Source of the DNA: Micromonospora parathelypteridis
Lineage (GTDB): Bacteria > Actinomycetota > Actinomycetes > Mycobacteriales > Micromonosporaceae
Length of the DNA stretch: 64,000 nt
Assembly: GCF_014201145.1 (NCBI RefSeq)
Contig: NZ_JACHDP010000001.1
Location: forward strand, 930,001 to 994,000
Direction: 5' to 3'
The notes beneath the pieces are model-generated. The model had not been told where the DNA came from and made no database searches. It worked only from the letters and a program-made list of their open reading frames with translations. Numbering within the stretch: the stretch's first letter is position 1; each line of letters starts with the position of its first letter. Below are positions 53,640-62,086 of this stretch, in pieces. The translations under genes and the position numbers were made by a program.

Positions 53640-54186
53640 TGACCTCTTCGGTACCCACTGGGAGGTGACACCGCACCAACCGATCTCCATCACCGCAGGT
53701 CAAAACGCCTGGTCCCTGTCCGGCATCGGAGAGCACTTCGGACGCGGAGACCTCTTCGCCAACCTGCACCCAATCTGCTCTCAGATGCAAAGCCAGGCCA
53801 ACCAACGGCTCCTTACAGCCTTGACCTGCGCACACTCCCCCGCCAGGCGACATAGAGGCTTGTCGACCGCTGCGCGAAACCGCAGAGCACTCCGCAGGAA
53901 CCAGGACGCCGCACCAACTCTGACCTGCGGCAACGTGAAGCCGCAGGCAGGGGTGGGTGCGGTTGAGCGCCGTTCGACGCCGTCAGACGCAGTTCAAGGC
54001 TGTTCAGGGCATACCGCTGCTCCCAACCTGCTCCCCCAAACCGGGCTTCCACCGGGCCGCCGACCGCCGACCGGTCGTCAGCTGCCGGCCCAGTGCTGTG
54101 AATGGCACCAGCGCTGGCTCCCGGAGCCGCATCGGTCGATCCGACAGAGCACGCCCACGATCGCTGCGCCTTGTCAGCGGCAACCT
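53640..54186. repeat. Dispersed repeat A, long copy 2
   Basis: About 545 bases that align with 59990-60517 over their whole length, including GCCAACCTGCACCCAATCTG and GACTCTGACCTGCGG-like blocks, ending in GTCAGCGGCAACC. Both strands show long open frames, but they are interrupted differently in each copy, so I do not call a gene. Confidence 0.65.
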
Positions 54187-54242
54187 GTTCCATTGAACTG
54201 CGACCGTGGTGTCAACGCCAGTCTTCATGCGGCGTCGACAAC

Positions 54243-54437
54243 CGCGTGCAGGTGCGCCTCAAGGAATTTCTCGCCGGTCAGCCCAAGCGCGCTGCCGTCT
54301 GGGCCCAAGACGCCATGCTGTGGGCCGACCTGCACCTCCGTTGGACCACCACTGCAGACAGGCCTGCTGCGGTAGCCCTCGAACGAACCGTTCTGGACGC
54401 GTTGGCCGCAACACCGCTCTGGAACCGCGCGCGATAG
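54243..54437 (+). pseudogene. Remnant of a GIY-YIG-nuclease-like protein
   Basis: The last 64 codons read VQVRLKEFLAGQPKRAAVWA... and end LAATPLWNRAR-stop. They resemble the C-terminus of actinomycete GIY-YIG-type proteins. The 5' part has been replaced by repeat A, and no start remains. The assignment rests on resemblance only. Confidence 0.4.
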
Positions 54438-54476
54438 CCCTCCCGATGTGTCGGCTCATCCACTACCGTCCGGGCT

Positions 54477-54911
54477 ATGGCGGCCAGAGCGGCGGGAGCG
54501 TTTCGTCGGACGCCGATCGAGCGGTCAGACCAGCGGGTCGCATGGGACCGGACAGACCAGGCCTTCTTCGCTGCCGGAGCGTGTCACATCCTCGCTTGGG
54601 TCTGCCGGGATTCCTATCCAGACAGGTCCATCCAGATAGCCGGGGTGCGCCTCCCGGGCCAGCGGCAGGTCTTCCACACCTACGCGGCCTGGGACGGCTG
54701 GGCGTTCGACCACTCAGGGTGGAATCTTGAGCCTCAACTACTGGCGGTCAACACAAACTTCGAAGGCCAACCGCTAGAGCGCCTCAAGATCACAGATGGT
54801 CTCGCTGAATTCTGCCAGAAGCACCACCACCGCATGCCGAACCAGTACTGGCATGACCCGTGCCCCCGCGCCCGCGACTACATCGGCCGATACATCCCAC
54901 CCTGGGCATAG
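54477..54911 (+). CDS. Hypothetical protein
   Basis: A 144-residue protein rich in Trp, Tyr and His (HILAWVCRDSYPD, YAAWDGWAFDHSGW, KHHHRMPNQYWHDPCPRARD). No family recognised; the ending suggests a small enzyme or immunity-type protein. The ATG at 54477 has no clear Shine-Dalgarno. Confidence 0.6.
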   Translation: MAARAAGAFRRTPIERSDQRVAWDRTDQAFFAAGACHILAWVCRDSYPDRSIQIAGVRLPGQRQVFHTYAAWDGWAFDHSGWNLEPQLLAVNTNFEGQPLERLKITDGLAEFCQKHHHRMPNQYWHDPCPRARDYIGRYIPPWA

Positions 54912-55048
54912 CCCTCGGGCACTCGCACCGGCAACGCACACCTGCCGAGCGGGCACCGGCCGTTTACGCGCACGGTCAGCGGCAGACCCGCTCGCCGGTG
55001 AGAGCCGTTGCGCCGATGCTGCGGCGAGGTTGAATAATCCGCGGGTGG

Positions 55049-55624
55049 ATGTTGCCGATCTGCTCGCTCGGGCTGCAGGCATTTGTCCCGGCTGATGTCG
55101 TCAACGAGGCCGGCGTGACGGTGGTGGACGTACGCGAGTACCTCGACCACGACGAGTGGGAGGTCGCGCTCGACCTCCTTGCCAACCTCGACACGGGTTG
55201 GCGACCGCCGACCCCTTGGTGGGATCTGCTGATCGACAGCGCCGAGCTGATGTGGCTCTCCGACGCGGCAGCGTGGTGCCGTTGGGGTCGGTGGGAGAGC
55301 CTCCACGGGATCGTCCGCGCGGAGTTGCGGCTCCTGTCGCCCACCGAAGGTGGCCGGCGAACACCGATCCCGGGCAAGGGCATTCTCCGACCGCTGTGGG
55401 ACCTCGGCCGGCGTACGGCCGCGGGCGACCCCGATCTGCTCGTGGCACGCATCTGGGTGGAGTCCGCGCCAGCGTTGCCACCAGGCGCCACCGGGTCGGT
55501 CCGCCTGGGCCCACTGTCCCCAACCCTCTGGCGTCACCTGCAGCCGGGCATGACGATCACCATGCACGAGGGCCAGCCTGAGGTAGGGACGGCCACCATC
55601 ATCGAGGCGTCGAATAGGCGCTGA
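55049..55624 (+). CDS. Hypothetical protein with an EF-Tu domain-3-like C-terminus
   Basis: About 191 residues. The first half is helical (VREYLDHDEWEVALDLLANL); the second half reads GSVRLGPLSPTLWRHLQPGM and TITMHEGQPEVGTATIIE, which resembles the C-terminal beta-barrel of elongation factor Tu. There is no GTPase domain. Similar orphan barrels occur in accessory regions of actinomycetes; the function is unknown. The true start may be downstream of 55049. Confidence 0.65.
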   Translation: MLPICSLGLQAFVPADVVNEAGVTVVDVREYLDHDEWEVALDLLANLDTGWRPPTPWWDLLIDSAELMWLSDAAAWCRWGRWESLHGIVRAELRLLSPTEGGRRTPIPGKGILRPLWDLGRRTAAGDPDLLVARIWVESAPALPPGATGSVRLGPLSPTLWRHLQPGMTITMHEGQPEVGTATIIEASNRR

Positions 55625-55769
55625 CATCAGCACGACCGAGGGCCGACTCAATCGGGTTGGGTGACACTGGAGCGCGCGTTGTCTGCGGCAGATCCGTGCA
55701 TGAACCACAGACCCTGTTTGCCTGCATGCCGTTTTCCACCGCCGGGTGATCGCGTGGCAGGGTGACCGG

Positions 55770-56954
55770 ATGATTGACAGCGGTGGGGCGTTGGAGGCTG
55801 TGGTCCGGCATGCCGTGGAGCTTGAGGACGATTACGACGACATCGCGCCAACCGTCGCGGCCCTGACGGCGTCCGGGGACACTGCCTTGGTGCCCCGGCT
55901 GCAGGAGGTACTGGACCGGTTCCTCGACGAGGGGAACTTCTACGGCCGGGACCTGATTGCCGGTGTCTTGGCTGGCATCGAAGGTGTGGCGGCGCTGCCA
56001 TTGCTGCTACGCGCTTCGGCGCGCGATCTCGGGGACGACCAGGACAGTCTGCAGGCCGAGATCATCGAACTGCTGCACACAGAACGGGCGACCAGCCGGC
56101 GTGTGGTACGTAATCTCGCCACCGGTGATACGCCGGAGCTGCGCCGTGTGGGGCTGTGGGCGCTCGGGTTCGTGGTTGAAGCACAGGATGTCGACCTGCT
56201 GGCCGCGGCCGTGACCGACGCCGACCCGGAGATCAGATCCATGGCGGTCGGATCGATCCCTGACCCAGCCGGCGACGACCGGGCATTCGCCGCACTCGTC
56301 CTGGCGTTGCGCGACCTGAACGAGCAGGTACGGGTATCAGCGGTGAGCAGGCTTGGCTACACCGGCCGGGTTGACGCGGTCGCACCGCTCGTTGCCCTCG
56401 CGGCCGACCCGACACCGCGGGTACGGTCCATGGTCGCCTACGCACTCGGGCGACTCGGCAGTCACGAGGCGACCCCGGCCCTGCAACGGCTCCTCCACGA
56501 CCCCGACCGGCACGTCCGCGAAAACGCTGCGGAAGCCCTCGGCTCAGTCGGAGGGCCAGCGGCGGTCGATACGCTACTGGCGCTGGCTGCCGACCAAGAC
56601 CCACAACTGCGAGTCCAAGCCGCCAAAGCGCTGGCGAAGGCGGCTGACTCGGATCCCCGCGTGGCGCCGCAACTCACGATGCTGGCACGAGACGGCGAGG
56701 CCGCAGTACGAGCGGCGACCCTCAGCGGACTCGCCAGCGCCGAAGGCGGGCCATCACTCCGGGGGCGACTCCTGGTCGAATTGGCGGACGACCCAGACCC
56801 AATGGTCCGTCAGCGCGTCGCGGTCGTGGCACGACACCTCGCGCCCGACGCTGCCCCGGACATCCTCCACCGGTATACCCGCGACCCCGACCAGACCCTG
56901 CGCCAACTCGCCGCAACCGAACTGGGCCGACTAGCCAACCTCACCGCTCGCTGA
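55770..56954 (+). CDS. HEAT-repeat protein
   Basis: About 394 residues made of tandem HEAT/PBS-lyase-type helical repeats of about 31 residues (for example VRSMVAYALGRLGSHEATPA, VRENAAEALGSVGGPAAVDT). Such scaffolds bind other proteins or phycobilin-like cofactors. It has no enzymatic motif. The frame also opens at GTG 55746; the ATG at 55770 is preferred. Confidence 0.82.
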   Translation: MIDSGGALEAVVRHAVELEDDYDDIAPTVAALTASGDTALVPRLQEVLDRFLDEGNFYGRDLIAGVLAGIEGVAALPLLLRASARDLGDDQDSLQAEIIELLHTERATSRRVVRNLATGDTPELRRVGLWALGFVVEAQDVDLLAAAVTDADPEIRSMAVGSIPDPAGDDRAFAALVLALRDLNEQVRVSAVSRLGYTGRVDAVAPLVALAADPTPRVRSMVAYALGRLGSHEATPALQRLLHDPDRHVRENAAEALGSVGGPAAVDTLLALAADQDPQLRVQAAKALAKAADSDPRVAPQLTMLARDGEAAVRAATLSGLASAEGGPSLRGRLLVELADDPDPMVRQRVAVVARHLAPDAAPDILHRYTRDPDQTLRQLAATELGRLANLTAR

Positions 56955-56965
56955 CCCGGCAGCCC

Positions 56966-57333
56966 ACAGTCAGCAATCTGCTGGCGAGACTGTCGGGCGC
57001 CGCGGTTCCGGCCGCCCTGGTCGCGCTCGGCGCGTCGATGCACCGACGGCGCTGTCGCGGGCCGCGCCGGCCAAGCCGGCCGAGCTGGCCGTGATCACCG
57101 CGCTGAAGCTCGTCGCACAGCCGGTCATCGCGTACGCGGCCGGGCTGGCCTTGCACCTATCCGCGCCGCAGTTGCTCGCCGTGGTGGTGTGCGCGGGCCT
57201 GCCGACAGCGCAGAACACGTTCATCTTCGGCCAGGAGTACGGCGTCGGCGAGGCGGTGGCCAACCGCGCGGTCGTGGTGACCACGACGCTGTCGCTGGCC
57301 ACCCTGGCCGCGGCCGCGGCGCTGCTCGGGTAG
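56966..57333 (+). pseudogene. Remnant of an AEC-family auxin-efflux-type transporter
   Basis: The second half of an AEC carrier is spread over two frames: LARLSGAAVPAALVALGASM in one, then after about base 57050 ELAVITALKLVAQPVIAYAA in another, ending GLPTAQNTFIFGQEYGVGEA and the last helix. At least one frameshift and loss of the first helices have removed the function. Confidence 0.6.
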
Positions 57334-57520
57334 GTCCATCAGCCGACTCGTCCAGCAATATGGTCAGTCACGCCGACCATGGCGCTGGCCGGCCAGGTCT
57401 GCAGCCACGATCATCGCCTGATGATGCGGCGGGCAATCTCGATGCCGCACTGGCCGTGGGAGTGTACGGACGGCTAATGCGCCATGTCGGCGGCAGATGT
57501 TCGCATCAGGTTGCGTGTTA

Positions 57521-57979
57521 CTAGAAGCCGCGGAAGATGCCTTCGGCGTTCGCATTGCCGGCAAACTCTTCCCAGTCCATGTTCGAAATCGTGAGGTTGT
57601 TCTGAACCGACCACGTCTCGGACGGCAGGACTCGGAACGTGGCACCGTACTGCGACCCCTTGCCCTGGTCCTCTAGATCTTCCACGTAGTCGTAGAGGTT
57701 GACCACCAGGATCGGCCGATCAGGGTGGGTCAGTGCCTTCGTGTCGACGAGGAAGGCAACGGCATGATTGAAATCCGCGGGCACCACCTCCAGGAGCTGC
57801 GACGGCGTGATCCCCTCGAACGCACGATCATCGACGAATGCAACGGAAGCGGTGAATCCGTCTTCTGTCTGCGGTTCAACGATCGCCGCCTGAATCGCTG
57901 TCCATTCCTGCGGATGGGCAAAATCGGTACGGATGACAAGGGAAACGTCGGAACTCTGGTGCCACATGCGCTCATCCAC
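57521..57979 (-). CDS. Hypothetical protein (DUF6924-like)
   Basis: A 152-residue protein with SLVIRTDFAHPQEWTAIQAA, FVDDRAFEGITPSQLLEVVP and FRVLPSETWSVQNNLTISNM. This is the layout I associate with DUF6924, a family without known function. It lies in the orphan-gene region and is likely expressed alone. Confidence 0.65.
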   Translation of the reverse strand: MDERMWHQSSDVSLVIRTDFAHPQEWTAIQAAIVEPQTEDGFTASVAFVDDRAFEGITPSQLLEVVPADFNHAVAFLVDTKALTHPDRPILVVNLYDYVEDLEDQGKGSQYGATFRVLPSETWSVQNNLTISNMDWEEFAGNANAEGIFRGF

Positions 57980-58073
57980 GCACGGGAGGATAGGCCACCG
58001 GCAGCATCGAACGCACTCTCATCGACATGAGCGGACGTCGCCCAAGTGACGGCCGGGAGCACCATGGCTGACA

Positions 58074-58161
58074 TCTTCGGACCGCCGAAGAGGTCTCCAG
58101 ACTGAAGGGCCTGGTCATGGCGTCGTCCGTGGGATCGGTGTCTCGGGTGACGGAACCACGG
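58074..58161. repeat. Dispersed repeat B, copy near 58.1 kb
   Basis: CCGCCGAAGAGGTCTCCAGA to GGGATCGGTGTCTCGGGTGA, closest to the copy at 59782. Confidence 0.6.
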
Positions 58162-58248
58162 TGAACACCACGCCCAGCGAGCTACCGCGAAGAGCGACGC
58201 GCTGTTCCCGGCAAGCCGCACATCCCTCCAGATACGTGGCTACTGCTG

Positions 58249-58262
58249 ACGGAACCGGTTCC
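58249..58262. promoter_or_regulatory. Perfect 14-bp palindrome
   Basis: CGGAACCGGTTCCG lies about 135 bases before the small gene at 58398. It could be an operator; no regulator is adjacent. Confidence 0.3.
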
Positions 58263-58397
58263 GCGCGGCAGTGACCTCTTCCGGAAACGATCCGTCGTCG
58301 TCCACCGGTATTCGAGATGTGGCGACCTCGGTCGTCACTCAGTCTGTCACTCGCGGTGGCCGGCAGCCTCTCAGCGGGCTACGGCTACCCTCACGCC

Positions 58398-58598
58398 ATG
58401 CAAGCCCTCTTGGTTGATCTGCTACCGATGACGCTGTGGCAACCTGCCAACCTCTACGCCGGAGGGCGACTGCACTTCTGCGTAGGTTGGAGTGACGAGC
58501 GGACCGTCGAGTGGCAGGGGCGTCAGATCCTGGCGGGGAAGCCCGGCGGCGCTGCACGGATCAATCAGCGCTACTTCCAGCCCAAGCAAGGTGACTAG
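58398..58598 (+). CDS. Small hypothetical protein
   Basis: Sixty-six residues (MQALLVDLLPMTLWQPANLY at the start, RINQRYFQPKQGD at the end) with a TACCCT -10-like element just before the ATG, consistent with a leaderless transcript. No family recognised. Confidence 0.35.
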   Translation: MQALLVDLLPMTLWQPANLYAGGRLHFCVGWSDERTVEWQGRQILAGKPGGAARINQRYFQPKQGD

Positions 58599-58778
58599 GG
58601 CAGCGGCCGATGCTCAGCTTGCGAATCGCGTTGATCTACACGGGGCGTAGCGACATTCTGGGGGCAGGCGGCGCGCGGCGTGTCTGCATCGCTGATCGGG
58701 CGTCCCGCGCTGCCCCCATACTGACCGCTGCATCGGGCACGCTACGGGCACGGTCGTCTGACGTCGAGGAGGGTCGTC

Positions 58779-59093
58779 ATGGCGTTGGTCAAGAAGGGTT
58801 CTCGGCTCATAACGGTTGACGGAGTCACCTACAGGTGGCGAGTGCGCGGCAGACCAACCTATGTCCAAGGGCTGTGTGAGCGACCGCTCGCTGTCGCTGT
58901 AGAACAAGTCGGTTGCAAGGGCAGGGTGCTGCTGGTCAGCATGCCTCAGGACCATCCAAGTAACTGGATTGGCGGGTCGGCCGTGCCCGTTCTCCCGTCG
59001 GCGGTCGCTGCGATTGTCCGCAAGGCATTGGCCGAGGGATGGCAAGCTACCCCGTCAGGCACAGCCTTCCTTATGACTGCGCCTGTGGGCTGA
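58779..59093 (+). CDS. Conserved hypothetical protein
   Basis: A 104-residue protein (MALVKKGSRLITVDGVTYRW, VEQVGCKGRVLLVSM, SAVAAIVRKALAEGW) of a small family seen in actinomycete accessory regions, function unknown. GGAGG precedes the ATG. Its stop codon overlaps the start of the next, frameshifted gene (TGATG), so the two formed one translational unit. Confidence 0.75.
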   Translation: MALVKKGSRLITVDGVTYRWRVRGRPTYVQGLCERPLAVAVEQVGCKGRVLLVSMPQDHPSNWIGGSAVPVLPSAVAAIVRKALAEGWQATPSGTAFLMTAPVG

Positions 59094-59570
59094 TGACACG
59101 ACGCTTCGGTGACCGGGCCACGTTTGCGGTGGAGATCGGCGAGGTCGAGCCGCACCAACTCCGCGTCGTCGACCTGTGGGCGGCTGGCAGGAGGCTGACC
59201 ACCGAGGACAACTACGCCTTCCTCCCGTCCTTCATCCGCGTTATGCGGTCGAGCGCGGCGCAGGTGCGCCGACGCGACGTCAAGCCCTGTCCCTTCCCGG
59301 GCCGCACCGGACGAGTTCTTCCGGCTGCTCCACGCAGACGACACGGAGTTTCGGGAGCAGTCCTGGTTCATGCAGTGGGGCGAGACCGTCGACACCGTCT
59401 CCACGTGCGCCCACCTGGACGACGTTCTAGTGATCGTCTTCGCGATCTGGCGGCCGGACCATCCCTTTCCGGATGACCTAGGCAAGGTCTTCGTCGCCAG
59501 GATCCCCCCGGACGAGTTCGTGGCCACCGTCGAGGAAGCAGCCGATCTGCTGCACGTCGAGTTGGGTTAA
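59093..59570 (+). pseudogene. Frameshifted hypothetical gene
   Basis: It begins MTRRFGDRATFAVEIGEVEP, coupled to the previous gene, and continues in that frame to PCPFPGRT. The natural continuation (PDEFFRLLHADDTEFREQSW, then QWGETVDTVSTCAHLDDVLV to LHVELG) lies in another frame from about 59308. One frameshift separates the halves; a sequencing error would restore a 159-residue protein. No family recognised. Confidence 0.6.
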
Positions 59571-59781
59571 CGTCGAACTGCCCCGGTGACCGAACCGCCA
59601 CCCGGTACGGCGTCAAACTCACCTTGACGGCTCGTTCGAGCGCCGGAACGCCTCGTCCCGCTAGGAGGCCGTGGTGGGGATGCGGCGCGCGCATCTCGTG
59701 CAGGCCCCCGCCTGCCGGCAACACCGGCCCGCGGGGTCGCGGGGTCGCAGAGGCTTCGGGGTCGAGCGCGGCCCATGACGC

Positions 59782-59980
59782 CCTTCGGGCTCACCGAAGA
59801 GCTCTCCAGCCTGAAGGGCCAGGTCAGAACGTTGCCCGTGGGATCGGCGTCTCGAATGACGGAACTACGGCGGACTCCAGCAGGCTCACCGGCCACGCTC
59901 CACATCGATCTGCAGCACGTCTGCAGACGTGGCCTTAGACGAACCGAGACGTCGGCCGGCGCCAGCCACCCCGAGCAGCA
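59782..59980. repeat. Dispersed repeat B, longest copy
   Basis: Covers the block shared with 50340, 53436 and 58074, and continues into the block shared with 24938-25050. The gap 59571-60568 holds only repeats A and B. Confidence 0.6.
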
Positions 59981-59989
59981 ACGCCTGAG

Positions 59990-60517
59990 CACTTCGACCT
60001 CTACTGGGAGGTTACGCCGCACCGCTCGACCTCCACCACCCCAGGTCAAAGCGCCTCGTCTCCGCCCGGCACCGGTGAGCACTTCGGGCGCAGAGACCAC
60101 TTCGCCAACCTGCACCCAATCTGCTCCCAGCTGCAAGGCCAGGCCAACCAACGACTCCTCACCGCCTTGACCTGCGCACACTCCCATGCCAGGCGACATA
60201 GAGCGCTGTCGACAGCTACGCAAAACCGCAGAGTACTCCGCGGGAAACAGGACGCCGCACCGACTCTGACCTGCGGCAACGTGGAGCCGCAGGCAGGGGT
60301 GGGTGCAGTTGAGCGCCGTTCGATCCTGTTGGACGCAGTTCAACGCCGTTCCGGGCACCCTGCTGCTCCCCGCCTGCTCCCCCGAAACCGGGCTCGCAGC
60401 GGGCTGCGAAGCGATCGTGCGCCGGCTTCCCAGTGCTTTGGCTGGCACCAGCGCTGACTCCCGCAGCCGCATCGGTCGATCGGGCAGCAGACTCACGGGC
60501 CTTGTCAGCGGCAGATG
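59990..60517. repeat. Dispersed repeat A, long copy 3
   Basis: Aligns with 53640-54186 over about 530 bases and, in its second half, with 46988-47282. It ends in GTCAGCGGCAGAT. Confidence 0.65.
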
Positions 60518-60568
60518 CACGCACCGTCTCGACAGCCCGGGCGTCGTTGTCGCTCACAGCAGCCGAGC

Positions 60569-60820
60569 CTAGCCGGGTAGCCGAGGGCCGAGCACCTTCT
60601 CAAGAGCAGATGCCAAGACGTGAACCAAGGGTTGGCCGCTGTCATCCGGCACCTGCTCCAACTCTTCCGCCAGCGCTTGAAAGAGCGTCTCCGGTGTCAA
60701 GGCAGTCCATAGCTGAGGACTGTCGTAGGCCGAATCACGCAGGTTCCACACAGCATCGACGAGCTGTTGCCTCGTCTCCGCCGCACCAAGCCTTCGCAGC
60801 CCGAGGGCTAGATCGTCCAT
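60569..60820 (-). CDS. Small hypothetical protein
   Basis: An 83-residue helical protein (MDDLALGLRRLGAAETRQQL, WTALTPETLFQALAEELEQV). The codon use is coding-like; no family recognised. Its 3' end abuts repeat A. Confidence 0.6.
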   Translation of the reverse strand: MDDLALGLRRLGAAETRQQLVDAVWNLRDSAYDSPQLWTALTPETLFQALAEELEQVPDDSGQPLVHVLASALEKVLGPRLPG

Positions 60821-60992
60821 CGGCCGATGGTAAAGGACGGTTCTCGCACCGATAGAGAATTCCGAACCGCCCTACCTCAGCGGCCTCAACGCGGCACGAC
60901 CGGAGGCACCTGCGCCTGGACACGCCGCCGCTGGTAGTCACGAAGAGTGACGGGCACTCGGTGCCGACACGCACGGTCGGCGGCAAATCCAG

Positions 60993-61391
60993 ATGTCGGA
61001 TCCTGACGGTGGCAGGCATCATCATCGCGTGGATGCCCGCCGAACGATCGTCCTGATCGATGACCTCCGTTCGTTCGCGGATGGTCGCAGCGCCGAGGTG
61101 GCCCGCACCAGTGCCGCCGGAGTTGACCTCCTCGATCGGTACCGGTACCGGCGCCTGGACGAACTGTGGCTGGACCACGACCTCGGCGGGGACGACACGA
61201 TCTGGCCGGTCGTGGAGGTCCTGGAACGGGCCGCCTTCGACAAGCGCCCCTTTGACGTCGGCGTCATCAACGTCCACTCCGCCAACCCGGGCGGCGCCGC
61301 AAAGATCGCCCAGGTCCTACGACACTGGGGGTATCCCGTCCGCGTCGCGTCGGGCGCCACGGATGTCGGCTATCTCGACGGCCCCGCGTGA
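60993..61391 (+). CDS. cREC-like receiver protein (cyclic-phosphate processing type)
   Basis: About 120-132 residues. TIVLIDDLRSFADGR corresponds to the first strand with an Asp pair, LDELWLDHDLGGDD to the phospho-site strand, and VGVINVHSANPGGAAKIAQV to the conserved HSANP block of the cREC family. That family is a receiver-fold group predicted to act on cyclic phosphate ends in RNA-repair contexts. The start may be the ATG at 60993 or the GTG at 61029. KptA at 35.6 kb is another enzyme of the same theme in this window. Confidence 0.6.
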   Translation: MSDPDGGRHHHRVDARRTIVLIDDLRSFADGRSAEVARTSAAGVDLLDRYRYRRLDELWLDHDLGGDDTIWPVVEVLERAAFDKRPFDVGVINVHSANPGGAAKIAQVLRHWGYPVRVASGATDVGYLDGPA

Positions 61392-61654
61392 GCTGATTGG
61401 CACGAACGCACCGCCCAAAGGCTGTCACACTCGGACGGCGCCAGATGAGCGCATGCGGGATCACTCGTGCACGCCTCTTCAGATGGCCGAGCCGGCCGGG
61501 TCACGGCAATGTTCAGGGTTGATCACCAGAATGGTGGACGCGTGGCTCGCCGCGAACACCCCGCAACCACGATTGGCGAGGAGAAACCCATCGACAGCTC
61601 CGACATCGTTGGCTGGCGCGACCGGAAGCGTCGACGTCTCAGCGGCCCGGCGGT

Positions 61655-62041
61655 CTAGCCCGATGATGCGTTCCGTTGCGGACCTACCCGGGTGAGGGTT
61701 GCCCCGCCCGCGGCGATGCCCAGGTCAGGGCGATCGCGTAGGAGCGGGTACAGCACGGGGGTCAGGTGAGGCCACCGGTACGCGGCCTCGACCAGGACGG
61801 TGACCGCGGTCGCGGTCCAGTCCGGCGGCTGCGGCCCGCCTGCGGTGAGCAGGCCGGTGCTCGCGGCAGGTGTCCAGTCGCGTTCCAGGCTGGTGACGCT
61901 CTTGTGGTCGTGGCCGGGGGTGGACAGAGCGATGAGGTCTTCGCCGAGTCGGTCGGGGTGCAGCGGTGCGAATACGGTGCGGGTATCGCCCGGCGGGTAG
62001 CAGGTGCTGTGACCGTCGATGAGCCGGTCCGCAGCCGTGGT
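61655..62041 (-). pseudogene. C-terminal remnant of a STAND/NB-ARC-type protein
   Basis: The minus-strand frame from about 62041 to the TAG at 61655 has no start codon but reads as real protein: LIDGHSTCYPPGDTRTVFAP, LHPDRLGEDLIALST, TATAVTVLVEAAYRWPHLTP and LGIAAGGATLTRVG. The YPPG...PLHPDRLGEDLI pattern is that found after the ATPase in actinomycete STAND/NB-ARC proteins. The N-terminal ATPase is missing and a stop closes the frame upstream. Confidence 0.5.
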
Positions 62042-62086
62042 GCTGCCCGAGCGGGCAGGTCAACCGCGGACGTGCAGGGGCCTGGG

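Noticed and set aside
53665..54375. 236-residue plus-strand frame across repeat A
   Set aside because: The same repeat at 59990-60517 keeps no equivalent reading frame, so it is not a conserved protein.
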